A stretch of DNA of 64,000 nucleotides from Amaurobius ferox (GCA_951213105.1 OX578138.1:63110826-63174825); one strand, 5' to 3'; positions 11,700-26,708 are shown, counted from the first letter of the stretch. Notes: generated from the letters alone by a model not told the origin. Numbers and translations are program-made.

Positions 11700-12560
11700 G
11701 ATTTATTCACTATGAGAATAACCCATTTCTCCCTCCGTCCGTCTCCGCAACGCTTAGCGAAAATTTTGGCGACGGATTTGTCGGAGTATCGCCCATTTGG
11801 AGACTGTTTCAATGTTGCAAAATTAACGAAAATATCGCCAAATTCATAAAAATTAAGCTAAACCAATGAAATTGTGTTTTGAAAGAGGATAGTATAGTAA
11901 TGTTTCTGTAGCGTTTGTTTGTCACTCCAACCGTCCTACTTGGCGACAAATTTGACAACTATTTTAAAATGTCGTCAAATTAATTACAATATCTCCAAAT
12001 TTATAAAAATGTCGCCAAATTGATAAAAATGGCGACAAATCAAAGAAAGTAATTGTATTTGGAAAGGGAATAGTATTATATTGTTCCGGTAGCACTTGGC
12101 GACAAATTTGGTGACTTTCTAAATGTATCCAAATGAATCAACAAATCGTCAAATTAACGAAACTTTTAACAGATTAATTTAAATCTTGCTAAATTGATGG
12201 AGATGACAACAAATCAATGAAATGAATTGTGTTTTGAAAGAGCATAGTATTGTAATGATGTTTCGATAGCATTTGTCTGTCACGCCAACCGTCCCTCTTG
12301 GGGAGAAATTTTATGACTTTTCTAAATGTTGTCAAATTGAACAAAATATCACCAAATTAACGAAAATTTTGACAAAACATTTAAAATATCGCCAAACTGA
12401 TAAATGACGACAAATCAATTAAATGCATTGGGTTTTAAAAGGGGATTGTACAGTAATGATGTTTCTGTACTGTTTGTCTATCACTCCAACCGCCCCACTT
12501 TGTGACGAATTTGGCAACATTTTTAAATGTCGCCAAATTGATCAAAATATCGCCAAATTA
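11700..12560. repeat. ~180-bp tandem repeat related to the family A fold-back region
   Basis: Units with the order 'TAGTATAGTAATGTTTCTGTAGC', 'TCACTCCAACCGTCC', 'TTGGCGACAAATTTG', 'CGCCAAATTAACGAAAAT' and 'GACAAATCAATGAAA' recur near 11885, 12066, 12240 and 12438. Spacing is about 174-198 bp. The CGCCAAATTAACGAAA-type blocks resemble the 3' fold-back part of family A, so the array may have been amplified from such an element. Confidence 0.65.
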
Positions 12561-13920
12561 ACGAAAATTCCATTGTCATTACTGAATGCCATTTTTGAAC
12601 AGCGCCATAATTTAAACTCTGGTTTGGTAACAAAATTATTTGGATGAAATACAAACTGTGAATCGACATAATGGGGACCTAATATTTTTACTGAAATATT
12701 TGCATAAAATAAATTTGAATATGTAGTAAACTTTTCAGCAAATGACTGCGACTGAAATTGATTTATTGATGACCCTTATTTTCCAATGAAGAATTTAATC
12801 AGTGTTAAATTTGATCGCATTACATTTACATTTTTAGATATGAGTAGCATTTTTATAATTTGACTTTTTTCGTTAGAAAGGCTGCATAAAAGTTAATTTC
12901 TTTAATTTGTTGTGAAAATATGGCACATCAGTCATGTTATTATTTCCTAACTCTCTATCTTCTTTAAAGCATTTTTCCATTTATTTAGCCACAATTAACT
13001 GTTCAGAAAACGTTCAATAATTACTTTTATTTAAACAACCTATATATCTATCTGTGTATTTTTTCAGCGTTTTCGTCAGCTAATTCGTACCCCCACAGGT
13101 CGTAGTTAAGTGTCTAATACAGATTTTAGTATAGAAAAGGTTCACACACCATTGAAATGAGCGTTCTTTGATCTTTCGGATGATATCAAGATGGAAACTT
13201 TATGATAATATTTTCGGTCACTAATGAACCGATTTGTATGAAAATCGTGCTAAAATATAAAATAACTAATAAAGTAATTCAAATTTTGGAAAAATCTCGC
13301 CAAAGCATATCGTCTCGATTCCTGAAACACATGTGTACCAAATTTTGCCGCAGTCCAACGCTTAAATTTCCTGCCACAGACAACAACAATCTTCCTTCAT
13401 TAAGTAAGATCACCATGCACTCATTACCTTGCAGTTGCATCGTGTTGTGGCAACGCCTTCGGCCTGCGATATCAACCTTTTACCTCACCTCGATGGGCTA
13501 CACAAACACGGATTGAGTGTTGTCGTTTCGTATAAAGAGTAAAAATGTTTGCTTCTGCAGAGCCTCCGCAATGGCGCTTATCATAATAAGTCTAATGTTC
13601 TCCAATTAGAGACCCACCAAAAAACGTCCATTTTTATATCACAGCATTTTTCAAAATTTTTAATTACTCTGGGCGCCGCATTAGACATTTTTAATGCAGC
13701 GATGAAGACCACCCCATTTCTCCTATAAATTCTACTTTCAAAAATGCATTTTTCTATACCCCACTTAATTTTCGCAGGAGATAAAACCTGGCATTTTTCC
13801 AAGCCCAAAGACTCCAATAAACTGAATTCCTTGATTCTTGATCCTTGAAAGCATTGGGGTGTACCCCTTACATTGTTCCGCAAAGGGAAAATGTATGGTA
13901 ATTCAAAGTAATTCCATATA
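12561..13920. other. No recognised gene
   Basis: The segment includes the phrase CACTAATGAACCGATTTGTA followed by TGAAAATCGTG (about 13219), resembling the GGACCGATTT...AAATTTGGT core seen in families A and B. A diverged dispersed repeat may therefore be present. A 104-codon frame at 13202-13516 has no recognisable domain. Confidence 0.3.
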
Positions 13921-14037
13921 TATAGAGAGTAACATAGTATAATAGGGAGTAACATAGTATAATAGGGAGTAACATAGTATAATAGGGAGTAACATAGTAT
14001 AATAGGGAGTAACATAGTATAATAGGGAGTAACATAA
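13921..14037. repeat. 20-bp tandem repeat, about six copies
   Basis: The unit AGTAACATAGTATAATAGGG is repeated nearly without change. The unit length is not a multiple of three. The minus-strand frames crossing it (154 and 79 codons) are by-products of the repeat. Confidence 0.9.
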
Positions 14038-14453
14038 CTAGGCACAGTCCAGGAAGCCCGAGTTCTGCTACCAGTTTTCTTCGAAGAACCTTTTTAGTTG
14101 AAAACAAGTTTTACGTTCTGTAATGAGGCCGTAATTCTTAAATCATTCTATTTCTATTTCATGTGGTCAAACAAACCCAAGTTAAAATCAGATAAAAAGT
14201 TGTAAGCCCAAATATATCATACAAAGAACTTTGATGAAATTCTTCCGTGACGTTGTAGACAAATGAAAGAGACAAAAGAATTTCTCTATTACATCCGATA
14301 CAGACAACGATCTTTGTTTTTTCTGAAAACAGAGGAAATAACAAAATATTATCACAATGAAAACCAAAAGTACTTTCTTTTAAAGGAAATGCCTGATATA
14401 TGAATTCATATGAATTGGTTTTCTTCTATTATTATAAAATAAAAAGTATGTCT

Positions 14454-14486
<33 letters not shown>

Positions 14487-15884
14487 CTACTTATTTGTAT
14501 ACCTGCGTTGCGTGTATCGGAAAAATCTAAGCGACGCATAATTACGAAATCAGTAGCGGAAACATAATACAACACCTCCAAAATCAGTCTTGAAGGCTAT
14601 GTTTGTGAAAATTGCGTCACAAATATGAGACAAGCCAATCTCTGTGCAAGTTTTATGGGGGTGCAAGTCTTTATACACACTAGTAATAATGCTGATGCCA
14701 TTATATTTGTGTTTGTTTCTATAAGGTGTATTAAACTTTTTCTGGAAAAATAGGTGAGGTGTAATACAAAGTTTGAGCAAGAACACAAATAAATTTTTAA
14801 CTTCTTAAACTATAATTTCACAAAAGCAAATATTTTGACAAATATTTATTTACTTAACATATATTCTCTTAACCGACCACTGAAATTTACAAAAAATTAA
14901 CCGTAATGTTATTCAATTTATGTATAACGTTTATGCAATAACAGATATTCACCAAGATATCAGAGCTGATTAAAATAGCTTGAATAGTTACCATAGAACC
15001 AGGTTAAAATAAACCAAGAATGTCACAATAATAACAAATTTTAAACAAAATTCCATCCACTTCGCGCCATTTTGATGACCCGTATCATGTTCGTTGAATG
15101 AACTACAAAGAATGCAAATAACAATTTGCTTCAGGCACATAAAAGGTAATTTATATCAGGAAATATTTTGGAAAATACTTGCACTGAATGAAAAATATGA
15201 AACATAATATCCCTTTTATGAGCAGTTATTGAAAATTAAGATGCGTAATGGAAATATTCTAAATTTTGAAAATTAAAATCTCACTTGGTCACCCTGAGTA
15301 AAGTATTTAACAAATATCTGTTTAAAATGCAGATTAATTAGATTTTCTCCACAACTCAGTATTTATTGTACCAATTATCTTTATATCCTGTTCCATGACT
15401 TACAAATATAAATTCCTTGGAGGGAAAAAATATAAAACTTATGAAATCAAAATTTTACTCTAAAGTAATTATACAACTTAAAATATTAAAAGAGAAAATT
15501 AATAGCCATTATCGAAAGCGATTTTATTAAAAGTTGCATACAAAACCACCAGATTTGCATAGCATCATCTACGCTGTGAATTCCAGAACATGCCTTCTAA
15601 ACATGATTAAAACCGTAACACTAGAGGTTTAGCATGCCTTACTTATTTATTAGGTATAACCTCTGGTCAGGTGTCAATACACCTAGGCACTCAAATTCGT
15701 TTTCAGTTATGTAATGTTGAACAGCAATGTTGAGCGATTTTTACACAAATGTTGTTCCTTAGCTATCAAAAACACTATTGCAGAATTTCAATATTGCCAC
15801 CATTGGAAAAATTGTAGAACGGTATTTCGAATGAAGATAAGGTTTAAAATGTGCGTCGAAATATTGTATGTTATAGCTTAAAAA
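14038..15884. other. No recognised gene; one short (TA)n
   Basis: A (TA)n tract lies at about 14455-14480. Short minus-strand frames (60-78 codons) show no domain. The rest is AT-rich unique sequence. Confidence 0.3.
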
Positions 15885-15990
15885 CTATCGAACAACTCGC
15901 TTAAAAACTATCAAACCACTCGCTTAAAAACTATCAAACCGTTCGCTTAAAAACTATTATAAAAACTATTCTATATATCTTAAAAACTAT
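15885..15990. repeat. 23-bp tandem repeat, about three units plus degenerate copies
   Basis: CGCTTAAAAACTATCAAACC-type units recur, followed by shorter CTTAAAAACTATTCTATA copies. Confidence 0.75.
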
Positions 15991-16309
15991 TCTATAAAAA
16001 ATGGCTTGGAACCTGGTGCATTATCCTGGAGATGATTAGATAATGTGCTGTTTTTAAAAGTAGAAAATAGATCATAATGATTAGAAAAAGTTGTCAAAAC
16101 AGGAATAAAGAAAAATAAATATGCTTACATATATTAATCAACTACTGATTTTATATGTAATTTTTTATTAAAAAGCCTAAAATTAGCCATATTAATCTAC
16201 GACATACCGATCATATGAATTGCAGTTTTCGAAATTTAAAAAGACATGACACTTTAAAATCAATCAATGAATAAATCAAAATGTTTATAGTAAAACTTGC
16301 TTAGCCTAA

Positions 16310-18551
16310 ACAATATGGCAACAGTATAGCACAACGATATGGTAACAGTTTAACACAACGGTATGGCAACAGTATAGCACAAAGATATGGCAACAGTATA
16401 GCAGAACGATATGTCAACAGTAGTAAATCAGAACGGTATGGCAACAGTAATAAATCAGAACGGTATGGCAACAGTAATAAATCAGAACGGTATGGCAACA
16501 GTAATAAATCAGAACGGTATGGCAACAGTAATAAATCAGAACGGTATGGCAACAGTAATAAGTCAGAACGGTATGGCAACAGTAATAAGTCAGAACGGTA
16601 TGGCAACAGTAATAAGTCAGAACGGTATGGCAACAGTAATAAATCAGAACGGTATGGCAACAGTAATAAATCAGAACGGTATGGCAACAGTAATAAGTCA
16701 GAACGGTATGGCAACAGTAATAAATCAGAACGGTATGGCAGCAGTAATAAATCAGAACGGTATGGCAACAGTAATAAGTCAGAACGGTATGGCAACAGTA
16801 ATAAATCAGAACGGTATGGCAACAGTAATAAGTCAGAACGGTATGGCAACAGTAATAAATCAGAACGGTATGGCAACAGTAATAAATCAGAACGGTATGG
16901 CAACAGTAATAAATCAGAACGGTATGGCAACAGTAATAAATCAGAACGGTATGGCAACAGTAATAAATCAGAACGGTATGGCAACAGTAATAAGTCAGAA
17001 CGGTATGGCAACAGTAATAAGTCAGAACGGTATGGCAACAGTAATAAGTCAGAACGGTATGGCAACAGTAATAAGTCAGAACGGTATGGCAACAGTAATA
17101 AGTCAGAACGGTATGGCAACAGTAATAAATCAGAACGGTATGGCAACAGTAATAAATCAGAACGGTATGGCAACAGTAATAAATCAGAACGGTATGGCAA
17201 CAGTAATAAATCAGAACGGTATGGCAACAGTAATAAATCAGAACGGTATGGCAACAGTAATAAATCAGAACGGTATGGCAACAGTAATAAATCAGAACGG
17301 TATGGCAACAGTAATAAATCAGAACGGTATGGCAACAGTAATAAATCAGAACGGTATGGCAACAGTAATAAGTCAGAACGGTATGGCAACAGTAATAAGT
17401 CAGAACGGTATGGCAACAGTAATAAGTCAGAACGGTATGGCAACAGTAATAAGTCAGAACGGTATGGCAACAGTAATAAGTCAGAACGGTATGGCAACAG
17501 TAATAAATCAGAACGGTATGGCAACAGTAATAAGTCAGAACGGTATGGCAACAGTAATAAGTCAGAACGGTATGGCAACAGTAATAAATCAGAACGGTAT
17601 GGCAACAGTAATAAATCAGAACGGTATGGCAACAGTAATAAATCAGAACGGTATGGCAACAGTAATAAATCAGAACGGTATGGCAGCAGTAATAAATCAG
17701 AACGGTATGGCAGCAGTAATAAATCAGAACGGTATGGCAACAGTAATAAGTCGGAACGGTATGGCAACAGTAATAAATCGGAACGGTATGGCAACAGTAA
17801 TAAATCAGAACGGTATGGCAACAGTAATAAGTCAGAACGGTATGGCAACAGTAATAAGTCAGAACGGTATGGCAACAGTAATAAATCAGAACGGTATGGC
17901 AACAGTAATAAATCAGAACGGTATGGCAACAGTAATAAATCAGAACGGTATGGCAACAGTAATAAATCAGAACGGTATGGCAACAGTAATAAATCAGAAC
18001 GGTATGGCAACAGTAATAAATCAGAACGGTATGGCAACAGTAATAAATCAGAACGGTATGGCAACAGTAATAAGTCAGAACGGTATGGCAACAGTAATAA
18101 ATCAGAACGGTATGGCAACAGTAATAAATCAGAACGGTATGGCAACAGTAATAAATCAGAACGGTATGGCAACAGTAATAAATCAGAACGGTATGGCAAC
18201 AGTAATAAATCAGAACGGTATGGCAACAGTAATAAATCAGAACGGTATGGCAACAGTAATAAATCAGAACGGTATGGCAACAGTAATAAATCAGAACGGT
18301 ATGGCAACAGTAATAAATCAGAACGGTATGGCAACAGTAATAAATCAGAACGGTATGGCAACAGTAATAAGTCAGAACGGTATGGCAACAGTAATAAATC
18401 AGAACGGTATGGCAACAGTAATAAATCAGAACGGTATGGCAACAGTAATAAATCAGAACGGTATGGCAACAGTAATAAATCAGAACGGTATGGCAACAGT
18501 AATAAATCAGAACGGTATGGCAACAGTAATAAATCAGAACGGTATGGCAAC
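16310..18551. repeat. 27-bp minisatellite, about 79 regular units
   Basis: The unit reads GGTATGGCAACAGTAATAAA then TCAGAAC (27 bp). Regular units fill about 16411-18550, and four older degenerate units (GTATAGCACAACGATATGG type) precede them from 16310. Because 27 is a multiple of three, three frames stay open. The plus-strand one (16411-18777) repeats GMATVINQN and ends in a unique 70-residue tail. The two minus-strand ones (16301-18550 and 16414-18567) repeat PYRSDLLLL and CHTVLIYYC. Coding is therefore not supported by openness alone. Variant units differ from the main unit almost only by A-to-G changes. Confidence 0.9.
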
Positions 18552-19948
18552 TGAAAAGTGCAAACAATTATCTAAGATAACTTATTATAAAATGTTAGGC
18601 AATAAACATAATTATGCAGATGAATTTTATCTATTTGTGCATCACTTTTCTGAAATTAACACCGTTCAAGAAGGCATCAAAAGGAGAAGTATAACATATT
18701 TGAGAAGAACATGGGGCAAACAACGAAGTGAAAAAGATCAAGGTTACAGTATAATCATAAACCAGAATTACATTTGACAGAGATCTTTAATATATAAACC
18801 ATTTTCCTAACATATAAACCTGGTCTTTTATTATAAACGTGGCGTTTTAAAATAATCTAAATACGCAAAGGAAAGATAAATGAAGAAAAAAATAACTTCA
18901 TATTGTTAAAAATTAGTATCTTTTATTTTGTGTTGTTTTATTAAATAAAGCTCAAATTATTTTGTATAAAGAAAGTGAAATTTTTTTTATTTTTTGTCTG
19001 TATGGGAAGTGACGTGCGGAAAATAACAGATTTTAGTTGGTAGGCTATTATTCTAACCTTTCACACACTTTTACAGAAATAGCTGTATAAAATGAATTAA
19101 GAATACGTAATCTCCAAACTCAGAGTCAAGTGCAGAATTCGAAGAAAATATTTGTCCTAGCTAACTGAATTCGATACTCCAATGTTCCTCTCCTCTGTAA
19201 AAATGTTCTATTTTAGAGCTAGCTTTAAGATCGCTACCAAAACGAGGATTTCCAGTCATTTCAAAGCATAAAAGTTCGATGACATGCAAAGTATATATTC
19301 CCTTACCGTTGACCGAAATACATTTCAGGATAAATATACAGTTTCTTGGTATTTTGCATTTAAGAAAAACACAAATACACAAAACCTCTTTGAAATGAAT
19401 TATTTCGTAAGGTCAGGTTTTACGATGGCACATTTTGGGATGATTCTCTTTTACGATGTTTCCCCTAATTCCGTAATTTTGAGGGCTTCACATTGGCAAT
19501 AAACATAAGCATTTTGGAGAAATCGCATAGGCAATAAACATAAGCATTTTGAAGACGAAGTTAATGGAGTACATAACACTTTGTATACATCTAAAATGCA
19601 TTAAAATGTTAGCCGATGAACTAATGGCGTGACAATGCCATTGGCTCGAACTGATAGCGCCATCTAGCGAACAGAGGAAATATTCCGGATCTGTTTTAAA
19701 GAAATGTAAACGAAATTTGTAATATGCAGGAAGCACGTAGATTTATTTAGAACCGATTATTTTATATAAAAGCAATATTGTGAAATATGTATATGTGTTG
19801 CACAAAAAAGGGAACTTTATGTGGTCTTTTATACTTATTAAGTGATTCATAATTACCGTAGCCGAAATATCGTAAAATCGTGAAACTTTAAAACACATTG
19901 CGTTCTGTGCCGCTTAAATCCACCATATCTATCTTCAGTGCGAGTTCC
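18552..19948. other. Flank of the minisatellite; no recognised gene
   Basis: The plus-strand frame through the minisatellite continues here to 18777 (KCKQLSKITYYKMLGNKHNY and onward) without a recognisable domain. A short phrase, GGCAATAAACATAAGCATTT, is repeated at about 19494 and 19530. Nothing else is recognised. Confidence 0.3.
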
Positions 19949-20757
19949 TGGAATAAAATACATTAACATACTACCACAATTAATTGCACCATTTTAACTC
20001 TAAAATAAAATAACATTTATTAACAACATTTGGTTGATTATTAAATTAATTACAACAATTATCATATTACTGTTTGCGGAGGAGATTGCAAATATGAGAC
20101 CAGTTAAGTTAAAAATTCCTAAACTGTATTGATGATTTTCTATAAATATTGATAGGAACACAAACCTCCAATTTTGTAATTTGTGCATTGACACAGCCAC
20201 CTTTGGTTCTGTTGATTCTGTTTCATCAGTGTACACCCTGCTGTACCAACTCACGATATAGTACGCCGTCTCGTACAGAAGTCGATCACTGGACACGAAT
20301 CAATCTGACCTCATCATAACTACATCGCCAGTCGTACAAACTCGGAAGTCTGGTACTCTGGCTTCACTACGACTCTTGTCGGCTCCAACTGCTGTTGTCG
20401 AACTCTAACTCTCAAACTCTCCTGCTGTTGAACTATCTTACTGTTCTTAACATTTCTAGAACTTTCCACATGTTGCAACCTCTTTTCGCCTGAGGTCTGA
20501 TATGCCTCTTGTCTACTATTAGCCGACATCAGGACAATGTGATCAGACATCTTCCAAAATTGGTTAACGTCTTTACAAAATCTCGTGTCTTCACTTTATC
20601 TTCCTATGCTTATGCAATTATTTGACCTCTCGAGTCAGGGTGCAATGAAACTGACGTCCTTAAGTCTGATGCATTGTTTGACATTACAGACAATAATAAT
20701 TATTCAACATAAACTGCCTCCGCTAATTCGTGTCTCAAATCTGGTCATGCATATATC
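19949..20757. repeat. Direct repeat copy 1 (~0.8 kb), possible LTR
   Basis: It starts around CATTAACATACTACCACAAT and ends around GTGTCTCAAAT. It matches 22454-23239 in the same orientation with roughly a tenth of positions changed and several small indels. Length and orientation would fit long terminal repeats, but the 1.7 kb between the copies has no gag or pol reading frame. A pair of dispersed repeats is equally possible. Confidence 0.55.
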
Positions 20758-20907
20758 TCCGGTTGACACACACACAGAAAAAGACGAAATACCACTAAAG
20801 TTCGTGTCACTGTTAACTGTGTTATTAGCATTTTTCCCTGCTGAAAGTTTGTCTGCTGTAATTCACAAAGTCTTGTTGTGCACACAAAAGTTTATACACC
20901 TTTTATA

Positions 20908-22453
<1,546 letters not shown>

Positions 22454-23239
22454 CTGGACTAGAATACATTGACATACTACCACAATTAATTGCACCATTT
22501 TTGAAATAAAATAATTTATTAACAACATTTAGTTGATTATTAAATTAATTACGACAATTATCATATTACTATTTGCGGAGGAGGTTGCAAATGTGAGACC
22601 AGTTAAGTTAAAAATGCCTAAACTGCATTGATGGCCTTCTATAATTATTGATTGGAGTACATACCTCCAATTTTGTATTTGATGCATTGACACAGCCGCC
22701 TTTGGTTCTGTTTCATCCGTGTACACCGTACTGTACCAACTCACGGTGTGGTACGCCGTCTCGTACGGAAGTGGATCAGTGAACACGAATCAATCTGGCC
22801 TCGTCATAACTGCATCGCCAGTCGTACAAACTCGAAGTCTGGTACTCTAGCTTCACTATGACTCTTATCTGCTCCGACTGCTCTTGTCGAACTCTAACTC
22901 TCCTGCTACTGAACTCTCTTACTGTTCTTAACATCTCTAGAACTTTCCATATGTTGCAACCTCTTTTCGCCTGGGGTCTGACGCGCCTTTTGTCTGCTAT
23001 TGGCCGACCTTAGGGCAATGTGACCAGACATCCTCCATCATTGGTTAACACCTTTGCCCAATCTCGTGTCTTCACTTTATCCCCCTATGTTTAGGGCCTT
23101 AGTTGACATCTCGGGTCAGGGTGCAATAATACTGGCGTCCTTAAGTCTGATGCATTGTTTGATATTACAGACAATCATGAATATTCAATATATAACTCTC
23201 TCCACTAAATCTTGTCTCAAATACGGTCTAACAGTATAT
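22454..23239. repeat. Direct repeat copy 2 (~0.8 kb)
   Basis: This is the partner of 19949-20757 in the same orientation, with start CATTGACATACTACCACAAT and end TTGTCTCAAATACGG. Its sequence carries small deletions relative to copy 1. Confidence 0.55.
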
Positions 23240-23316
23240 AATAATCGTTATTGCAATGAAGAGCAGTTAGTGTGTATGTAGCATAAAATATTTAGAAAAC
23301 CGAACCACTTTTGAAT

Positions 23317-23375
23317 GTTGAAGACCCAGACCGCCCGACTCATCCCGAGGACTTGAGCAACTATTTGGACGACCT
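23317..23375 (-). repeat. SINE 3'-end fragment
   Basis: GTTGAAGACCCAGACCGCCC followed by GAC...GAGCAACTATTTGGACGACC corresponds, on the minus strand, to the end of the SINE seen at 62584 and 63771. Confidence 0.5.
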
Positions 23376-23479
23376 GAGAAGGAATGATTGAATGTGTTCT
23401 TGTCTACAATAAAATGGGTTTTCGTTATGAATCTGGTAAATACGAGATCCGCGACGCCGACGAAATTTTCTTTGAAAAC

Positions 23480-23750
23480 GGGGTGGGATAGCTTAGTGGT
23501 TAGCGCTGGCGGATTTCACTCGGACGACCCGAGTTCAATTCTCGGCTCTGGCCAAACTGTCTCCGTGTTCACGCGGAGTACGGGCACGTTAAATATGTGG
23601 GCACTTAAGTCATTCCGAGTGAAAGGTGGAGAAGGGTACGGGCATTGTGGATGCCACCTCCACCAGGTTCCGGTCTAAATTGGGTGGCACTTTCCTGTCG
23701 TCCAAACAAACACTTTACACCTTCGGGTACGTCGGACGGTCTGGGTCAAA
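23480..23750 (+). mobile_element. tRNA-derived SINE, copy 1
   Basis: The head GGGGTGGGATAGCTTAGTGG has a good A box (TAGCTTAGTGGTTAGCGC) and a B-box-like GAGTTCAATTCTC. The body has TCCGTGTTCACGCGGAGTAC, GGATGCCACCTCCACCAGGT and TTCCGGTCTAAATTGGGTG, shared with the copies at 62584 and 63771. The tail is degenerate (GGTCTGGGTC then an A run) instead of (CAA)n. Presumably polymerase III transcribed and mobilised by a LINE, as known for such SINEs. Confidence 0.8.
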
Positions 23751-25904
23751 AAAGACATGTTAATGACAGACAAATGGCATGTCTAAAAAAATACGTCGTT
23801 CATAACAACATAAGCAGTAAATTAAATAGATCAACCAGTTTCAAAAGCAAAAAAAGAAAAAATCTTTCATCGTGAGAATAAAGGAAAAAGTGCTATAACT
23901 TGCACCACGAGCTTATTTTGGTCATTCAGGCTGTCAACACTCTCTCTATATCAATCTATATAACTAGTATCTCGCTGCATTTCCCCCTCAGAGTCCCCGT
24001 CACAAGATCGCGGTGTATGGAACTTAGCTTCTTATAGCTGTGTTCCTCTTTTTACCTGTGGAGGTAAATCAATCTGTGAATGGGCCGGATGCTAACGAAC
24101 TTTAGGCACTGAAACAGGGGCTTCCAGGTGGCGGAGAGGATCAGGTTCTTTATGACCTGTTTCCAAACCCGCAGGCAACTGGAGACAAGTCTCAGTGGAT
24201 TGCCTTCTCCCTGTCCGGTGAATGGTTCTGCCGACCCTTGCTGTTCTGGCCGTGGTCTCGCTGGGTGGTAGATAATATCCCTTTTCCTTCCTCCCTTGCA
24301 GACGTCATAAACCCCCAGGTTGCCGCTGAGAGAGGAGATAACATGCCTCTCTGCATATGACTCCTCTCTGACTGGAATCTCACTGAACTCTGTTCGTATC
24401 TTATTGATTCACCTTCATCTGCCCATTGGCTGATAGGCTTGTGTGGGAACTTTCTTATAGGCCACAAAGGAAGAACAGACAGCTGTCTAGGAGACCTTGC
24501 ATTGGTCACATAGCGTAGCAGCCCGCGATCCATAGAACCACATGATCCCTCGTCGTGTGTGGGACACTTTATGGCTGCATCATAAACAACTGTGGAACTT
24601 TTTTATTTCTAGATTATAAAGGACATAGAATTTTCTGTCAACTCTTGGCATCCGCTTGGCGGCAGTAATTGTTAGTATAAGCTAACCTTTTATTTATTTT
24701 TTTATTTTATTTTGTGTTCTCCTGAGTGTCATTTTACTGTCCTCTGTAGAGTTCTAAACTTCGGCTCCAGAGTAATAAGTTGCAGTCTTGAGTTTGAGGT
24801 TCGATTTAGTACATTTTGTAAGAAGGTGTAGAATTTGTGATTTGTTACGAAGGTCAAAGAGGTCTTTAACTAATTACTTTTCGTTAGAATGTTACATATA
24901 GTAATTATGTTTGTTAGGGTGTTGTAAAATAATTTATAATATTGATAGGGAGAGCTGTATGTATTTATGGATTTTAGAAGTGCCTATACTGTATGTAGGT
25001 AGATGGGAGAACATTTTGCCTATATAACTGCATGTATCTCGTCATATGATCGGCTGAAAATATAGTTCCCAAATAAATAATTAAATACTTATAGCTATTA
25101 TACCACATAGTTCATTAAAACTTTAATACAACTCATGAAAAGATTAAAATCATGCAATATTACCCACTGTGTTCAAAATTCTTTCAACGATGCGTTAAGC
25201 AGGACAAGAATTTTCTAGAAATTAAGTTTCAATAAAAATGTGGCAAAGAAAATCGCTTCTGATACTCCCAGAAAGTTTTCTGTAACTTAAGTAGAACAGT
25301 CAGAACACGTCCTTCTAATTTTTCTCATTTGGGGGTTTTCTTCTTTCCTCTGATTCGTAATAAGTTTTTCCTGATTCACATCATTTTCTGTCGAAATGTG
25401 ATTGGTTCGCTGGCGGTGAGGTAATGGATCACTTATGCTGGTTGGTTAATTCTGGAAATTGAAAACCAAGTTAAGCCACCAGAAAAAAATATACAATTTT
25501 TTATCGGTATGTTATGAATGGAAATGTGTGCAGTCTCATACTATAAGAAAAGTCTTAATCTCTGCCTGTCTGTCTCTTCATCAAACATGGTGACCAATTA
25601 CGTAAAATGTAGCGCAAATAAAAATGTGTAAGCAAACTTATGTTCTCAAAATCTTTGGATTTTCTTCTTCGGTTTGAACTAAAATGGACCGGGACGACCA
25701 AAATGAATGCTAGACTATTCCAGCTAAAGAGAAAATAGTTAAACGACAAAACCCAATATAGTAGCGTCACTTAGTGTGACGAAATGGAAGTAAAACAAAA
25801 AAAAAAAAAAATGAAAGAATGGGTTCGAATCCTTACCAAACTGTTGGATGAGAAAATTTAAGATCAGGAATTTGATTAAAATCTAACATATTTTATTTTT
25901 TACT
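23751..25904. other. No recognised gene
   Basis: The part 24000-24600 is richer in G+C and has a 113-codon minus-strand frame (24192-24533) without a recognisable domain. The remainder is AT-rich. Nothing decisive is seen. Confidence 0.3.
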
Positions 25905-26708
25905 AGCAGCGATTACCCCAGCGTTGCTCGGGATTTACGATGCGAAAGTCTGATAAAAATTACACTGGAAAATATAGGGCCGTGAATCTTAAACATTGTG
26001 TTTTCACTCTGAAAGAAGTAAATTCATTGATATATGTAAGAAAAAAAATCATTGCATTATGTAAGAAAAAAATTATTGCATTATGTAAGAAAAAATATCA
26101 TTGCATTATGTAAGAAAAAAAAATCATTGCATTATATAAGTCATAGCTGCTTCCGCTGCTTAAGCCTGTGAAAAATAAACCATGCTGATAGAGTTTCTAT
26201 TTAAATTCATATTTCAAACCTGCGATTTTCAAACATGACTAATTAAAACGTTCAATAAACTCCCCCAAAACTCAGAGATTTAATTGACTTTTACGTTTTA
26301 AACCAACGATTTCCAACCTTTTTCGATGGGAATCATGGAGTTAAAGAGTAGAACTCCTAGAAAAAAGTTTCGTTTTCCATTTATATCTCGACAACCTCTG
26401 GTCTTAGAAACTTGAAATTTAGACTAAATTTATGGGGGGCTATTTCAAAGCTACCCACACAATTTCATTCAATTCGTTGCAGCTGTTCTCCCATGATGAT
26501 GAGACAGACGAAAATTTGGTTTTTCATTAATATCGCGACAACCCCTAGTGTTAGAAACTCGAATCATAGACTAAGTTTTAAGTGGGACTATTTTAAGACT
26601 ACCCACCAAATTTCATCAAATTCGGTTCAGCCTTTCTTCCGTGATGTTGGATCATACATGCATAGACACATACATACATACTTTTCTTCTTTATATTTAT
26701 AGATTTAT
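25905..26708 (+). repeat. Dispersed repeat with internal duplications
   Basis: It begins TACTAGCAGCGATTACCCCA and ends with a CATACATACATACTT run and TTTATATTTATAGATT. That organisation is familiar from arthropod dispersed repeats whose interior carries a CCAAATTTCATCAAATTCGG phrase. Two ~150-bp internal units (about 26370-26515 and 26516-26660) are similar. A 26-bp tandem repeat, ATGTAAGAAAAAAATCATTGC type, occurs five times at 26028-26145. Confidence 0.55.

Noticed and set aside
13581..14107. 154-codon minus-strand frame
   Set aside because: It depends on the 20-bp tandem repeat at 13921-14037, and no domain is visible.
16301..18567. Two long minus-strand open frames (749 and 717 codons) over the minisatellite
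   Set aside because: They are pure nine-residue repeats created by a 27-bp unit lacking stops in those frames. No unique sequence of note or start context supports them.
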